A DNA stretch of 45,557 nucleotides from an uncultured Lachnospiraceae bacterium (GCA_910585715.1 CAJUEX010000008.1:53814-99370), one strand, 5' to 3'; shown: positions 25,858 to 34,863, counted from the stretch's first letter. Numbers and translations are program-made. Notes: generated by a model from the sequence alone, not told the origin.

Positions 25858-26604
25858 ATGAAATATATATCAAAATTATGTATAATAATAGCAACTTTTT
25901 GTATCTGCCTTCTGGGAAGCAGTATGACTTCTAATGCTGCCGTTATGCCGCAGGAAGCGGATTATACAGCGGCAGGCCTGAAGTTTTATATTCATTCCGG
26001 ACAGCAGACAGTGGCAGTACAAATTCAGAACAAAAAGGCGAATGTAAGGATTCCGGAAACAGTGCAGATTCAAGGAAAAACCTATATGGTTACGGAAATT
26101 AAAAGCACTGCCATTAAACATGATACGGTTGTTATGGGGAAAAAAGCAAAAGTTGCAAGGGATGACAAGGAATATTTTAAAAATACAAAAACAAGAACGG
26201 TTGCCATACCAAAAACCGTAACAAAAATCGAGACAGGAGCATTTAGCTATTTCACGAAGCTAAAAAAGGTAGTGATAGATAAAGAAAACCCCAATTACAT
26301 GTCCACATCAAAGGGCATATTTTCTAAGGATGGGAAAATACTGATTCTGGCATTTAACGGAACGGGAACATATAAGGTAAGAGATAATGTGGAAAAAATT
26401 GGGGACAGGGCATTTGTAGGTACAAAATACAGTAAGGTGTCTTTGCCGGATTCCTGCTATGAAATCGGAACCAGAGCTTTTTTCAAATGCAGCAAGTTAA
26501 AACAGGTAAAGGGACAAAGTCTCTGCGTATGTGGTAAATATGCATTCTTTGGCACCAAAGTCAAGGGTGTAGACAAATATGGAACAATGCGTTTTAAAAT
26601 CTAA
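25858..26604 (+). CDS. Secreted BspA-type leucine-rich-repeat protein
   Basis: The 248-residue protein has a signal peptide (cleavage expected near SNA-AV, residue 27). The LRR_5/BspA-like repeats include VAIPKTVTKIETGAFSYF, YKVRDNVEKIGDRAFVGT and VSLPDSCYEIGTRAFFKC, with the usual Ile-Gly-x-x-Ala-Phe pattern. No cell-wall anchor or repeat domain follows, so it is probably released. TAGGAGGAAAT precedes the ATG. It is likely co-transcribed with the upstream protease. BspA-like proteins of gut bacteria take part in adhesion; here it might also be a partner of the protease. Confidence 0.85.
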   Translation: MKYISKLCIIIATFCICLLGSSMTSNAAVMPQEADYTAAGLKFYIHSGQQTVAVQIQNKKANVRIPETVQIQGKTYMVTEIKSTAIKHDTVVMGKKAKVARDDKEYFKNTKTRTVAIPKTVTKIETGAFSYFTKLKKVVIDKENPNYMSTSKGIFSKDGKILILAFNGTGTYKVRDNVEKIGDRAFVGTKYSKVSLPDSCYEIGTRAFFKCSKLKQVKGQSLCVCGKYAFFGTKVKGVDKYGTMRFKI

Positions 26605-26619
26605 ATAGCAAAGGGTACA

Positions 26620-26670
26620 AATGCCAGTGGGAAAGTTAAGTTAGAACTTTTTCACTGGCATTCTTGTTTT
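26620..26670 (+). terminator. Terminator of the secretory insertion
   Basis: AATGCCAGTG pairs with CACTGGCATT (26620-26662 overall), with inner GAAAGTT/AACTTTT pairing, followed by T-rich sequence. Confidence 0.8.
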
Positions 26671-26743
26671 CGCAGGTATTTTGTAACAGTTAGGTCAGCG
26701 GATTCCCCCGCAAGTAAAAAGAAAGAAAAGCCACCCCCTCCTT

Positions 26744-26776
26744 TTGACAATTTTTTTATGTGAAAACAGATATACT
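26744..26776 (+). promoter_or_regulatory. Predicted spoIIE promoter with long spacer and Spo0A-box-like -35
   Basis: TTGACA (26744-26749) and TATACT (26771-26776) are separated by 21 bases. Spo0A-activated sigma-A promoters of spoIIE and spoIIG in Bacillus have 21-22 base spacers with 0A boxes at the -35. The -35 here is part of TTTGACA, one change from the 0A-box core TTCGACA. Confidence 0.5.
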
Positions 26777-26844
26777 GTATTCACATAATATATGAAATGC
26801 CTGCCTGCAAAGAAGGAAGGCACAGAAGAAAGAGGGAGAGACCA

Positions 26845-28023
26845 ATGAAAATCCATGACAAACAGGATGTATGTCACTTTGTCCTGCCGGAATATGGGAA
26901 ACGAAAGCTGTTATCCTATGCAGAATCCCTGGAGGACCTGGCAGAAAGCTATTCCTTTATGGGAAATGAGGATTCAAAGGAGTCAAGGCAGGAAGCTATT
27001 ATGCACCAGAAGCTTACGGAAAATAAGTCCATAGTTGCAAAGCAACTGAAAGAAATTTCAAGACTTTTGGGAGAACTGGCGGGAGAAGCTTATTTTACTA
27101 CATATCATATGGAAAAGCATAAAAAACAGATTTATAAGATTCTTGGAGAAAACGGTCTGGATGTGCAGGACATATATGTGGTGGAAAATAAAAACGGATA
27201 TATGGAAATAGGCCTTACATTAAGAGCCATGTATCATGATACTTATCTGGCGGCTCAGATAGGAGAATTCCTGTCTAAGCTCTGCCATAACAAAATGGAG
27301 CTGGAAAAGGATTGCGTGCTTTATGTGGGAGATGAGCCTGTTACCCTGGTATTTAAAGAAGAGGTTCGTTATTCCGTGCTGTCCGGCGTGGCAAAGGCGA
27401 TAAAAGAAGGAGAGGCTTTTTCCGGGGATAATCATACACTTAAGGAATATCATTATGGAAATTTTGTAGGAGCCATATCAGACGGAATGGGCTCCGGTGC
27501 AGGGGCATGCAGGGACAGCCAGCAGTTAATCGAGCTTTTGGAAAAGCTTTTGGAGGCAGGCTTTTCTCTGGAGTCAACGGCAGAAATGTTAAATGACCTT
27601 CTTTTAATTCAGACCGAGGGCACCAGAACGGCTACTCTGGATGTATGTGAAATCAATTTATACTCCGGGCACAGCACCTTTATAAAAGCAGGAGCAGCCG
27701 CCTCCTATATAAAACGGGGAAAGTATGTAAAGAGGATTCTGGAAAATACCCTTCCGTTAGGATTGTTTTCCGATGCAAGACAGTCCAGAAAGACCATTGA
27801 CTTAAAAGAAGGGGATTATGTCATATTGCTGTCGGATGGGGTGCAGGACTGCTTTTTAGAGGAAGAAAACAAGGAATATCTGGAAGACAGGATTGGCATG
27901 ATGCATTATGAAAATCCAAAGGAAATGGCTAACCGGATTTTGGGGCTTGCCATGAAAAAAAGCCGGGGAAGGATACTGGATGATATGACGGTGGTTGTGA
28001 TGGGGGTTATTGAGAAAAGGTAG
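26845..28023 (+). CDS. spoIIE: SpoIIE-family PP2C phosphatase without membrane domain
   Basis: This 393-residue PP2C-type serine phosphatase has metal-binding motifs SDGMGSG, LLSDGVQD and DDMTVVVM in the C-terminal domain. In sporulation SpoIIE dephosphorylates SpoIIAA to activate sigma F. Its position between divIC and tilS matches Bacillus spoIIE. Bacillus SpoIIE has about 827 residues with ten transmembrane segments, and none is seen here; the N-terminal 200 residues are soluble and helical. It could be a shortened SpoIIE or a paralogue that took its place. GGGAGAGACC before ATG 26845 supports this start. Confidence 0.8.
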   Translation: MKIHDKQDVCHFVLPEYGKRKLLSYAESLEDLAESYSFMGNEDSKESRQEAIMHQKLTENKSIVAKQLKEISRLLGELAGEAYFTTYHMEKHKKQIYKILGENGLDVQDIYVVENKNGYMEIGLTLRAMYHDTYLAAQIGEFLSKLCHNKMELEKDCVLYVGDEPVTLVFKEEVRYSVLSGVAKAIKEGEAFSGDNHTLKEYHYGNFVGAISDGMGSGAGACRDSQQLIELLEKLLEAGFSLESTAEMLNDLLLIQTEGTRTATLDVCEINLYSGHSTFIKAGAAASYIKRGKYVKRILENTLPLGLFSDARQSRKTIDLKEGDYVILLSDGVQDCFLEEENKEYLEDRIGMMHYENPKEMANRILGLAMKKSRGRILDDMTVVVMGVIEKR

Positions 28024-28067
28024 GGGGAACTCTTGCAATTTTATCCAAAACAGTCTATATTCATATC

Positions 28068-29564
28068 ATGATTGTAAAAATAAAGGCATATATAGAAAAA
28101 TATCATATGGTCGGGCAGGGTTCTCATGTACTGGTGGGGTTGTCCGGAGGGGCGGACTCGGTATGTCTTTTTTTTCTGCTTAAGGAGCTTTCCGAAGAAA
28201 TGGGCTTTCAGCTTTCGGCAGTTCATGTAAATCATATGCTGCGTGGGGAAAGTGCGGATTCGGACAGCCGGTTTGCGGAGGAGCTTGCGGAAAACATGGG
28301 CATACCTTGTTACTGTGTCCGGGTGCCGGTGGGAGAAATGGCAAAAAGAGATAAGCTGTCTTTGGAGGAAGCGGGACGGAAAGCCCGTTATGAGGTTTTT
28401 TTTAAGACTGCAAGAAAGATAGGAGCGGATACCATTGCCCTTGCGCATCACAAAAATGACCAAAGCGAGACAATGCTGTTTCATCTGGCAAGAGGCTGCG
28501 GAATTAGCGGGCTTAGAGGAATCCGGCCTGTAAGAAAGGGTGAAATTGCCATTATCCGCCCTCTTTTATGTGTGGAACGGAAAGAAATTGAGGCATATTT
28601 AAGGGGAAATCATATTAACTACGTTAATGATGCAACGAATCAGGAAAATTCATTTTCCAGAAATAAAATCAGAAACAGGCTGATTCCCTTTATGGAGCAG
28701 GAGCTTTGCGGGCAGACAGTAGCCCATATGGCTCACACGGCGGAGCTTTTAGGAGAAGCAGAGGATTTTCTCTTAGAGATGACCGGACAGGCATTTGACA
28801 GAGTGGCTGTAAGGGATGGAGAAAAGGAAAGGTTCATTATTTATCTGAAGGAATTTCAAAAGGAGCATCCCTATATAAAGGGTACCATATTAAAAGAAGT
28901 ATTGGAAAGGCTGGCAGGCGCCAATAAGGATTTGGAAAAAATCCATGTGGATAAGCTTTTGGAGCTGTGCGGCATGTCTGTTGGGAAAAGAATTTCCCTT
29001 CCCTATGGGATAACAGCCGTAAAAGGCTATGAAGAGCTGTTTCTGGAAAAAGATGCGTGTGCCGGCAGAACCACCCGGGACAGGGAAACGGTTCCGATTT
29101 CTTTTCTTCCCCCAAAGGAAGGGGAAAAACTGGAGATTCCTTTAGGGGATGAAGCATGTCTTACAGCAAGAGTCCTGTCTTATGAAGAGTTTGTTTTGGC
29201 TTACTGTCAGGGAAAAAAAGGAGAAGTTCCCATAAAACCATATACGAAATGGTTTGATTGTGATAAAATAAAGGGATATGTAACAATTCGTTTCCGAAAA
29301 ACGGGTGATTACTTTTATTTAAACGAGACGGATAAAAAAAAGCTGAAGTCTTTCTTTATCCATGAAAAGGTGCCTGAAGCAGAAAGGGATTCTGTTTATT
29401 TAATCAGTGAAGAGAACCATATTCTTTGGATTACAGGTTACCGCATCAGCCATTATTATAAGGTGAAAGAGGATACAGACCGAATTTTGGAAATTACGAT
29501 AAGAGGAGGATTTACCAATGGCAGAAAAGGTCGGAGTGCTGATTCCGGAGGAAAAGCTGAATGA
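28068..29564 (+). CDS. tilS: tRNA(Ile)-lysidine synthetase
   Basis: This enzyme converts the wobble cytidine of tRNA-Ile(CAU) to lysidine using lysine and ATP. The PP-loop motif SGGADS (26-31) is intact, followed by HVNHMLRG and HHKNDQSETML typical of TilS. The protein has 498 residues, with the C-terminal substrate-binding domains. The ribosome site is poor, with no AGGAGG before the ATG at 28068, so coupling to spoIIE is possible. The 3' end overlaps the hpt start by 47 bases. Confidence 0.94.
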   Translation: MIVKIKAYIEKYHMVGQGSHVLVGLSGGADSVCLFFLLKELSEEMGFQLSAVHVNHMLRGESADSDSRFAEELAENMGIPCYCVRVPVGEMAKRDKLSLEEAGRKARYEVFFKTARKIGADTIALAHHKNDQSETMLFHLARGCGISGLRGIRPVRKGEIAIIRPLLCVERKEIEAYLRGNHINYVNDATNQENSFSRNKIRNRLIPFMEQELCGQTVAHMAHTAELLGEAEDFLLEMTGQAFDRVAVRDGEKERFIIYLKEFQKEHPYIKGTILKEVLERLAGANKDLEKIHVDKLLELCGMSVGKRISLPYGITAVKGYEELFLEKDACAGRTTRDRETVPISFLPPKEGEKLEIPLGDEACLTARVLSYEEFVLAYCQGKKGEVPIKPYTKWFDCDKIKGYVTIRFRKTGDYFYLNETDKKKLKSFFIHEKVPEAERDSVYLISEENHILWITGYRISHYYKVKEDTDRILEITIRGGFTNGRKGRSADSGGKAE

Positions 29565-30039
29565 ACGGATTCAGGAAATGGCAGAGCAAATCAATAAGGA
29601 TTATCAGGGAGAGGAAGTACATTTAATCGGAGTGCTCCGGGGGGCATGTTTTTTTCTTTGTGAACTGGCAAAAAGGCTTACGGTGCCGGTGACTCTGGAT
29701 TTCATGCTGGTATCCAGCTATGGTTTGGGAACCATATCCGATGGGAATATTAAGATAAAGAAGGATTTGGACGATTCCATAGAAGGAAAGCATGTAATAC
29801 TCATAGAAGATATTATTGATACCGGGCATACGTTAAGCCGCCTTGGCCCCTTATTAAAAGAAAGAGGAGCAAAAACATTGAAAATATGCGTCCTGCTTGA
29901 CAAACCGGACAGGCGGGAGGTTGAGGTTTCTGTGGATTATGTGGGATTTCAGATTCCGGATAAATTTGTGGTGGGCTGTGGTCTTGATTATGCCCAGAAG
30001 TACAGAAATCTTCCATACATCGGAGAAGTGGAATTATAA
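29518..30039 (+). CDS. hpt: Hypoxanthine phosphoribosyltransferase
   Basis: This 173-residue purine salvage enzyme forms IMP or GMP from hypoxanthine or guanine and PRPP. The PRPP-binding motif EDIIDTGHT is at 97-105, and the flexible loop SSYG and the DYVGFQIPDKFVVGCGLDY segment are typical. AGAGGAGG precedes the ATG, inside the end of tilS. The tilS-hpt-ftsH order is the same as in Bacillus, where TilS and HprT together activate ftsH transcription; that link may apply here but cannot be seen in the sequence. Confidence 0.96.
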   Translation: MAEKVGVLIPEEKLNERIQEMAEQINKDYQGEEVHLIGVLRGACFFLCELAKRLTVPVTLDFMLVSSYGLGTISDGNIKIKKDLDDSIEGKHVILIEDIIDTGHTLSRLGPLLKERGAKTLKICVLLDKPDRREVEVSVDYVGFQIPDKFVVGCGLDYAQKYRNLPYIGEVEL

Positions 30040-30073
30040 TATTGACTGAAAAATAAAACGGAGGAACAGGATT

Positions 30074-31903
30074 TTGAAGAAAACAGGAAAAGGTGTGGGC
30101 TCTACGCTCATTGTTATTGCACTGCTGCTGTTAGCCACTATATGGATAGCAAGCCTGAATAACGGTCATCAGAGCAGCAGATGGGATGAATTTTTAACGG
30201 AGTACGATAATGGAAATATTGTAGAAGTGCTGATTCAGCCCAACAAGGAAACTCCTACCGGAGTGGTAAAGTATGCGTTAAAGGATAACAGTACTCATAC
30301 GCTCTATGTATCTGATGTGAAGGAAATTGAAGTAATGATGAGGGAAAAAAATATTCCCGTCACAATGCAGGATATACCCAAAGAGGGCTGGTTCATTACT
30401 TATGTGCTGCCGGCACTGATTATTCTGATTGTATTTGTGTTTTTCTTTGTATTGATAAACAATCAGCAGGGCAGCGGCGGCTCATCTTCCAAGATGATGA
30501 ATTTCGGAAGAAGCCGGGCAAAAATGTCTATGGGCGACAGTCATGTAAAGCTAAAGGATGTGGCAGGACTTAAGGAAGAAAAAGAAGACCTGGAAGAAAT
30601 TGTGGAATTTCTTAAAAATCCCGCAAAGTTTGCAAAGCTGGGAGCCAGAATTCCCAAAGGAGTTTTATTAGAGGGTGCGCCGGGTACCGGAAAGACCCTT
30701 CTTGCAAAAGCTATTGCAGGGGAGGCCAGTGTGCCGTTTTTCTCCATTTCCGGTTCTGATTTTGTGGAAATGTTCGTAGGTGTAGGTGCTTCCAGAGTCC
30801 GGGATTTATTTGAAGAGGCAAAGAGAAACCATCCATGTATTATTTTTATTGATGAAATTGATGCGGTTGCAAGGCGCAGGGGAACAGGCATGGGCGGCGG
30901 CCATGATGAAAGGGAGCAGACATTGAACCAGTTGCTGGTGGAAATGGATGGTTTTGCCGTAAATGAGGGCATTATCGTGTTGGCAGCCACAAACCGTGTG
31001 GATATTCTTGACCCGGCTATCCTTCGTCCGGGACGTTTTGACAGAAAGATTACCGTAAGCCCTCCGGATGTGGGCGGCAGAGAGGATATTTTAAAGGTGC
31101 ATGCAAAAAATAAGCCTCTTTCCGAGGATGTGGATTTGAAACAGATTGCACAGACCACGGCAGGCTTTACCGGAGCGGACCTGGAAAATCTTTTAAACGA
31201 GGCAGCAATTCTTGCTGCCAAGGAAAACAAAGGATTTTTACAGCAGGAGGATATCAGGCAGGCATTTATAAAGATGGGTATTGGTACGGAAAAGAAAAGC
31301 AGGGTCATTTCAGACAAAGAAAAAAGAATTACTGCTTATCATGAAGCCGGCCATGCAATTTTATTCCATGTGCTTCCGGATGTGGGACCTGTTTATACGG
31401 TTTCCATCATACCTACCGGAGTGGGGGCGGCAGGATATACAATGCCTCTTCCGGAAAAGGATGAGATGTTTATGACAAAAGGGCAGATGCTTCAGGATAT
31501 TATGGTTTCTTTAGGCGGCAGGATTGCGGAAGAGATTATTTTTGATGATATTACCACAGGCGCTTCCAGCGATATTAAAAAAGCAACAGGAGTAGCAAGA
31601 AAAATGGTGACCAGATTTGGTATGTCAGAAAATATCGGGGTCATCAACTATGATGAAGAAGGTGATGAGGTATTCATCGGCAGGGATTTGGCTCATGCAA
31701 GAAATCACAGCGAGGCGGTTGCAGGTGAAATTGATAAGGAAGTAAAGAATATTATAGATGACTGCTATCAAAAGGCAAAGAATATCATTATGGAAAATGA
31801 AGCAGTTCTTCATTCCTGTGCGGATTTATTGCTGAAAAAAGAAAGAATTACCAGAGATGAGTTTGAAGGGCTTTTTGTGAAGAACCCACTGGAATTGGAT
31901 TGA
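30074..31903 (+). CDS. ftsH: ATP-dependent zinc metalloprotease FtsH
   Basis: This 609-residue membrane-anchored AAA+ protease degrades misfolded and regulatory membrane proteins. TM1 is at about 8-28 and TM2 at about 112-131, with an extracellular loop between. It has Walker A GAPGTGKT (201-208), Walker B IIFIDEID and the SRH motif with AILRPGRFDR. The zinc site is HEAGH with H423, E424 and H427. It starts with TTG at 30074 after GGAGGAACAGG. It shares the family layout; the C-terminus after the protease domain is short. No terminator is seen between hpt and ftsH. Confidence 0.97.
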   Translation: MKKTGKGVGSTLIVIALLLLATIWIASLNNGHQSSRWDEFLTEYDNGNIVEVLIQPNKETPTGVVKYALKDNSTHTLYVSDVKEIEVMMREKNIPVTMQDIPKEGWFITYVLPALIILIVFVFFFVLINNQQGSGGSSSKMMNFGRSRAKMSMGDSHVKLKDVAGLKEEKEDLEEIVEFLKNPAKFAKLGARIPKGVLLEGAPGTGKTLLAKAIAGEASVPFFSISGSDFVEMFVGVGASRVRDLFEEAKRNHPCIIFIDEIDAVARRRGTGMGGGHDEREQTLNQLLVEMDGFAVNEGIIVLAATNRVDILDPAILRPGRFDRKITVSPPDVGGREDILKVHAKNKPLSEDVDLKQIAQTTAGFTGADLENLLNEAAILAAKENKGFLQQEDIRQAFIKMGIGTEKKSRVISDKEKRITAYHEAGHAILFHVLPDVGPVYTVSIIPTGVGAAGYTMPLPEKDEMFMTKGQMLQDIMVSLGGRIAEEIIFDDITTGASSDIKKATGVARKMVTRFGMSENIGVINYDEEGDEVFIGRDLAHARNHSEAVAGEIDKEVKNIIDDCYQKAKNIIMENEAVLHSCADLLLKKERITRDEFEGLFVKNPLELD

Positions 31904-31963
31904 TTTTGTGCAAAATTACCAAAAAGTTATAGAAGTTTTTGTTATATTTGTGCATTGTAAGGC

Positions 31964-32094
31964 TAGACGGCTATATAGGGGTTTGCTATAATACACTTGT
32001 AACCCCCCAATACATTATTATATAGTTTTTTGCTATACCCCATAAGAAAGAAATACCTTCTCGAAACAGACAGCCGACGAAAGCTGTCTGTTTT
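31964..32094 (+). ncRNA. Candidate small RNA between ftsH and the GH13 gene
   Basis: A promoter TAGACG (31964-31969), 17 bases, TATAAT (31987-31992) is followed after about 75-100 bases by a good terminator: ACAGACAGC/GCTGTCTGT at 32066-32074 and 32083-32091, then TTTT. No ORF with a ribosome site lies between. The expected transcript of about 95 bases begins with a C-rich stretch, AACCCCCCAA (about 32001-32010). It could also be a terminator read-through control for ftsH. Confidence 0.35.
32066..32094 (+). terminator. Terminator between ftsH and the GH13 gene
   Basis: A 9-bp stem with an 8-base loop is followed by TTTT. Confidence 0.88.
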
Positions 32095-32110
32095 ACTGTT
32101 AAAAAAACTA

Positions 32111-32139
32111 TTGAATATGAATTGCATATATTATATTAT
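32111..32139 (+). promoter_or_regulatory. Promoter of the GH13 gene
   Basis: TTGAAT (32111-32116), 17 bases, TATTAT (32134-32139), just before the AGGAGG-type site and the ATG at 32170. Confidence 0.55.
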
Positions 32140-32169
32140 AAGAATGTATTATCATCAGGAGGTATATGA

Positions 32170-34317
32170 ATGGACTTTGGTCGTTTCTTAAAAGCAGAAC
32201 AGAATCAGAAGTATATTACGAATATGAGACCTATGTTAAACAAAAAAGCACTCTTTTCGGATATGACGGAAGAATATATAATTCCTCAGGAACCTGATGC
32301 CTATGAGACAGTAAAAATTCGTTTTCGTACCGCCAGGAACAATGTGGACTGGGTATTTCTCGTATTGAATCACGAAAAACACCTGATGACGAAATGTGAG
32401 ACGGATCAGCAATTTGATTACTATGAATTTGTATATCAACTGGATGATAAAAGAATAACTTACTATTTTGAAGTGCGCACCGGAAAGGTTACCTGTTTTT
32501 ATGATTCAAGAGGAGTGGTGAGGGATGCCCAGGATTATTATCAGTTCACTCTTACGCCGGGCTTAAAGGTACCTGCATGGGCTAAGGGGGCGGTTATGTA
32601 TCAAATATATATAGACCGTTTCTGCAACGGGGATAAGACCAATGACGTGCTCACGGATGAATATAATTATATAGGAGAGCATGTAAACAGAGTTGAAGAC
32701 TGGAATAAATACCCGGCAACCATGGGAGTAAGGGAATTTTACGGGGGCGACTTACAGGGCGTTCTGGATAAGATGGATTACCTTCAGGAGCTGGGCATTG
32801 ATGTAATTTATTTTAATCCGCTTTTTGTGTCTCCCTCCAACCATAAATATGATATTCAGGATTATGACAATATTGACCCCCATATTGGCAGGATTGTGGA
32901 TGATAAGGGGGATTTATTAGAGCCGGGACAGCATGAGAACCGGTTTGCAGGCAGATATATAAACCGTGTGGCAAATAAAAAAAATCTGGATGCCAGCAAT
33001 GAGCTGTTCAGACAGGTAGTGGAGGAAGCTCACAGGCGGGGCATGAAGGTTATACTGGATGGTGTTTTCAATCACTGCGGTTCTTTTAATAAATGGATGG
33101 ATAAGGAACGGATTTATGAGAATTTTGAAGGCTATGAAAAGGGAGCTTATATAAGCGGAGAAAGCCCCTATCGCAATTATTTTGAATTTCATGAGGACAG
33201 ATGGCCATATAACAATTCTTATGACGGCTGGTGGGGGCATGATACCCTGCCCAAATTAAATTATGAAGGCTCAGAAGACTTATATCAATATGTTTTACAC
33301 ATTGCAAAGAAATGGGTATCTCCTCCGTACAATGTTGACGGCTGGCGTCTTGACGTAGCCGCTGATTTAGGCCACAGCTCCGAGATGAATCATAAGTTCT
33401 GGAAGGATTTCAGAGAAGCGGTGCGGGAGGCAAATCCCAATGCCATTGTACTTGCAGAACATTACGGGAATCCAAAGGAATGGCTTCAAAACGGCGAGTG
33501 GGATACGGTAATGAATTATGATGCTTTTATGGAGCCTCTTACCTGGTTTTTAACCGGCATGCAGAAGCATAGCGATGATTTCAGGGAAGATATGCTTGGC
33601 AATGCAGACAGCTTTTGGGGAGCCATGCACCATCATGGTGCGGCATTTACCAGTTCGTCTTTGCAGATAGCCATGAATGAGCTTTCCAATCATGACCATT
33701 CCCGGTTTTTAACCCGGACTAATCGTATGGTAGGGCGTGTCAATACAATGGGCTCGGAGGCTGCTAACTGGAATGTAAATAAAGCAGTTCTGAGAGAAGC
33801 TGTAGTAGTGCAGATGACCTGGCCGGGCGCCCCTACGATTTATTATGGTGATGAGGCAGGCGTATGCGGTTTTACGGACCCGGATAACAGAAGGACCTAT
33901 CCATGGGGTCATGAGGATATGGAACTGATTGATTTCCATAAGAAGATTATCAGGATTCATAAGGAAAATAAGGAGCTTCTCACAGGCTCCCTGAAGTATG
34001 TGATGGCGGATTATAATGTGATAGGCTTTGGGCGCTTTAACCGGGAAGAGCAGACGCTGGTGCTTGTAAATAATAATGATTATGAGATTACCAAGGAAGT
34101 ATCTGTATGGGATATGGGCGTTCCGCGAGAATGCGTCATGGAACGATTGCTGCTTACTACGGCAGAGGGATTTGTAACAGAAAAAGTAGAATATCCCGTA
34201 GTTTCCGGAAAAGTCATTATTACGCTTTCCAAAACATCGGCCATTATATTAAAGCACAGAAAGAAAATTACGGATTCAGAGTCTGAAAAGAACAAAAACT
34301 TCTTGCATTTTATTTAA
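32170..34317 (+). CDS. GH13 alpha-glycosidase, neopullulanase/cyclomaltodextrinase-like
   Basis: This 715-residue alpha-amylase family protein probably hydrolyses maltodextrins, pullulan or cyclodextrins in the cytoplasm; no signal peptide is seen. An N-terminal beta-sandwich (about 20-135, CBM34-like) precedes the TIM barrel. The catalytic triad is visible: D395 in GWRLDVA, E430 in VLAEHYG and D509 in SNHDHSRF. Barrel motifs DGVFNHCG and YQIYIDRFCNG are also present. A C-terminal beta domain ends near residue 700, followed by a Lys/Glu-rich tail. AGGAGG lies before the ATG. Neighbouring genes give no transport or regulator partner. Confidence 0.9.
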   Translation: MDFGRFLKAEQNQKYITNMRPMLNKKALFSDMTEEYIIPQEPDAYETVKIRFRTARNNVDWVFLVLNHEKHLMTKCETDQQFDYYEFVYQLDDKRITYYFEVRTGKVTCFYDSRGVVRDAQDYYQFTLTPGLKVPAWAKGAVMYQIYIDRFCNGDKTNDVLTDEYNYIGEHVNRVEDWNKYPATMGVREFYGGDLQGVLDKMDYLQELGIDVIYFNPLFVSPSNHKYDIQDYDNIDPHIGRIVDDKGDLLEPGQHENRFAGRYINRVANKKNLDASNELFRQVVEEAHRRGMKVILDGVFNHCGSFNKWMDKERIYENFEGYEKGAYISGESPYRNYFEFHEDRWPYNNSYDGWWGHDTLPKLNYEGSEDLYQYVLHIAKKWVSPPYNVDGWRLDVAADLGHSSEMNHKFWKDFREAVREANPNAIVLAEHYGNPKEWLQNGEWDTVMNYDAFMEPLTWFLTGMQKHSDDFREDMLGNADSFWGAMHHHGAAFTSSSLQIAMNELSNHDHSRFLTRTNRMVGRVNTMGSEAANWNVNKAVLREAVVVQMTWPGAPTIYYGDEAGVCGFTDPDNRRTYPWGHEDMELIDFHKKIIRIHKENKELLTGSLKYVMADYNVIGFGRFNREEQTLVLVNNNDYEITKEVSVWDMGVPRECVMERLLLTTAEGFVTEKVEYPVVSGKVIITLSKTSAIILKHRKKITDSESEKNKNFLHFI

Positions 34318-34379
34318 TATTATGATATATTTCTATATTGTTAGGGCTGATTTGGCTTTTGCTTTCAATCAGCCTGTAT

Positions 34380-34461
34380 GGATGGATTCCCGAGTGGCCA
34401 AAGGGGGCAGACTGTAAATCTGTTGGCAACGCCTTCGAAGGTTCGAATCCTTCTCCATCCA
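34380..34461 (+). tRNA. tRNA-Tyr (anticodon GTA)
   Basis: The acceptor GGATGGA pairs with TCCATCC. The anticodon loop CTGTAAA sits on a GCAGA/TCTGT stem, a long variable arm is present, and the T arm GAAGG-TTCGAAT-CCTTC is intact. The 3' CCA is not encoded. Confidence 0.95.
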
Positions 34462-34533
34462 TTTTCATATAACAGTATCTGATATTCAGAAAGCATGCAA
34501 ATTGCCGGATGGAATGGAGATACAATATGAAAT

Positions 34534-34617
34534 GCCGGCGTGGCGGAACTGGCAGACGCGCAGGACTTAAAATCCTGTGGTGGCAACATCGTACCGGTTC
34601 GATTCCGGTCGCCGGCA
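34534..34617 (+). tRNA. tRNA-Leu (anticodon TAA)
   Basis: The acceptor GCCGGCG pairs with CGCCGGC and the anticodon stem-loop is AGGACTTAAAATCCT. The long variable arm and T arm CCGG-TTCGATT-CCGG are typical of leucine tRNA. The 3' CCA is not encoded. Confidence 0.96.
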
Positions 34618-34628
34618 GTATTTATGGA

Positions 34629-34667
34629 AAGCTTAGTCCTTGTACATTGCAGGGACTGAGCTTTTTA
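34629..34667 (+). terminator. Terminator after the tRNA genes
   Basis: AAGCTTAGTCCTTG pairs with CAGGGACTGAGCTT (34629-34663, with a T-G pair and a mismatch) and is followed by TTTT. The following AT-rich stretch to 34932 holds a small dyad at 34795-34823 and a possible promoter, but no gene that I can support. Confidence 0.85.
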
Positions 34668-34833
34668 CTTTGAGAGTAAAAGATATTCAGAGAGGCTTAT
34701 ATATAGTATATGTGGTTGCGGTTGAGAATTATATGGGTATATGATAAAATGAGCATAAACAAATGCTAAATTATATTTAAAATGAGAGAAGTGCTACATA
34801 TATCAGCTTTTTTAATATATGTAATAAAGCGTA

Positions 34834-34863
34834 TTGATTAAATGCAGCAGTTTTTGGTAAAAT
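34834..34863 (+). promoter_or_regulatory. Possible promoter of the ATPase-nuclease cassette
   Basis: TTGATT (34834-34839), 18 bases, TAAAAT (34858-34863), about 70 bases before the ATPase start. In such AT-rich DNA this is a weak call. Confidence 0.35.

Noticed and set aside
30541..31317. 258-residue minus-strand open frame
   Set aside because: It lies opposite ftsH and its Ser/Ala-rich translation is the usual antisense of an AAA domain.
34310..34589. Minus-strand open frames containing GEGFEPSKALPTD-like sequence
   Set aside because: They are antisense of the tRNA genes, a well-known annotation artefact.
34534..34617. att site in the 3' end of tRNA-Leu
   Set aside because: I found no second copy of the tRNA 3' end downstream and no integrase gene in the window.
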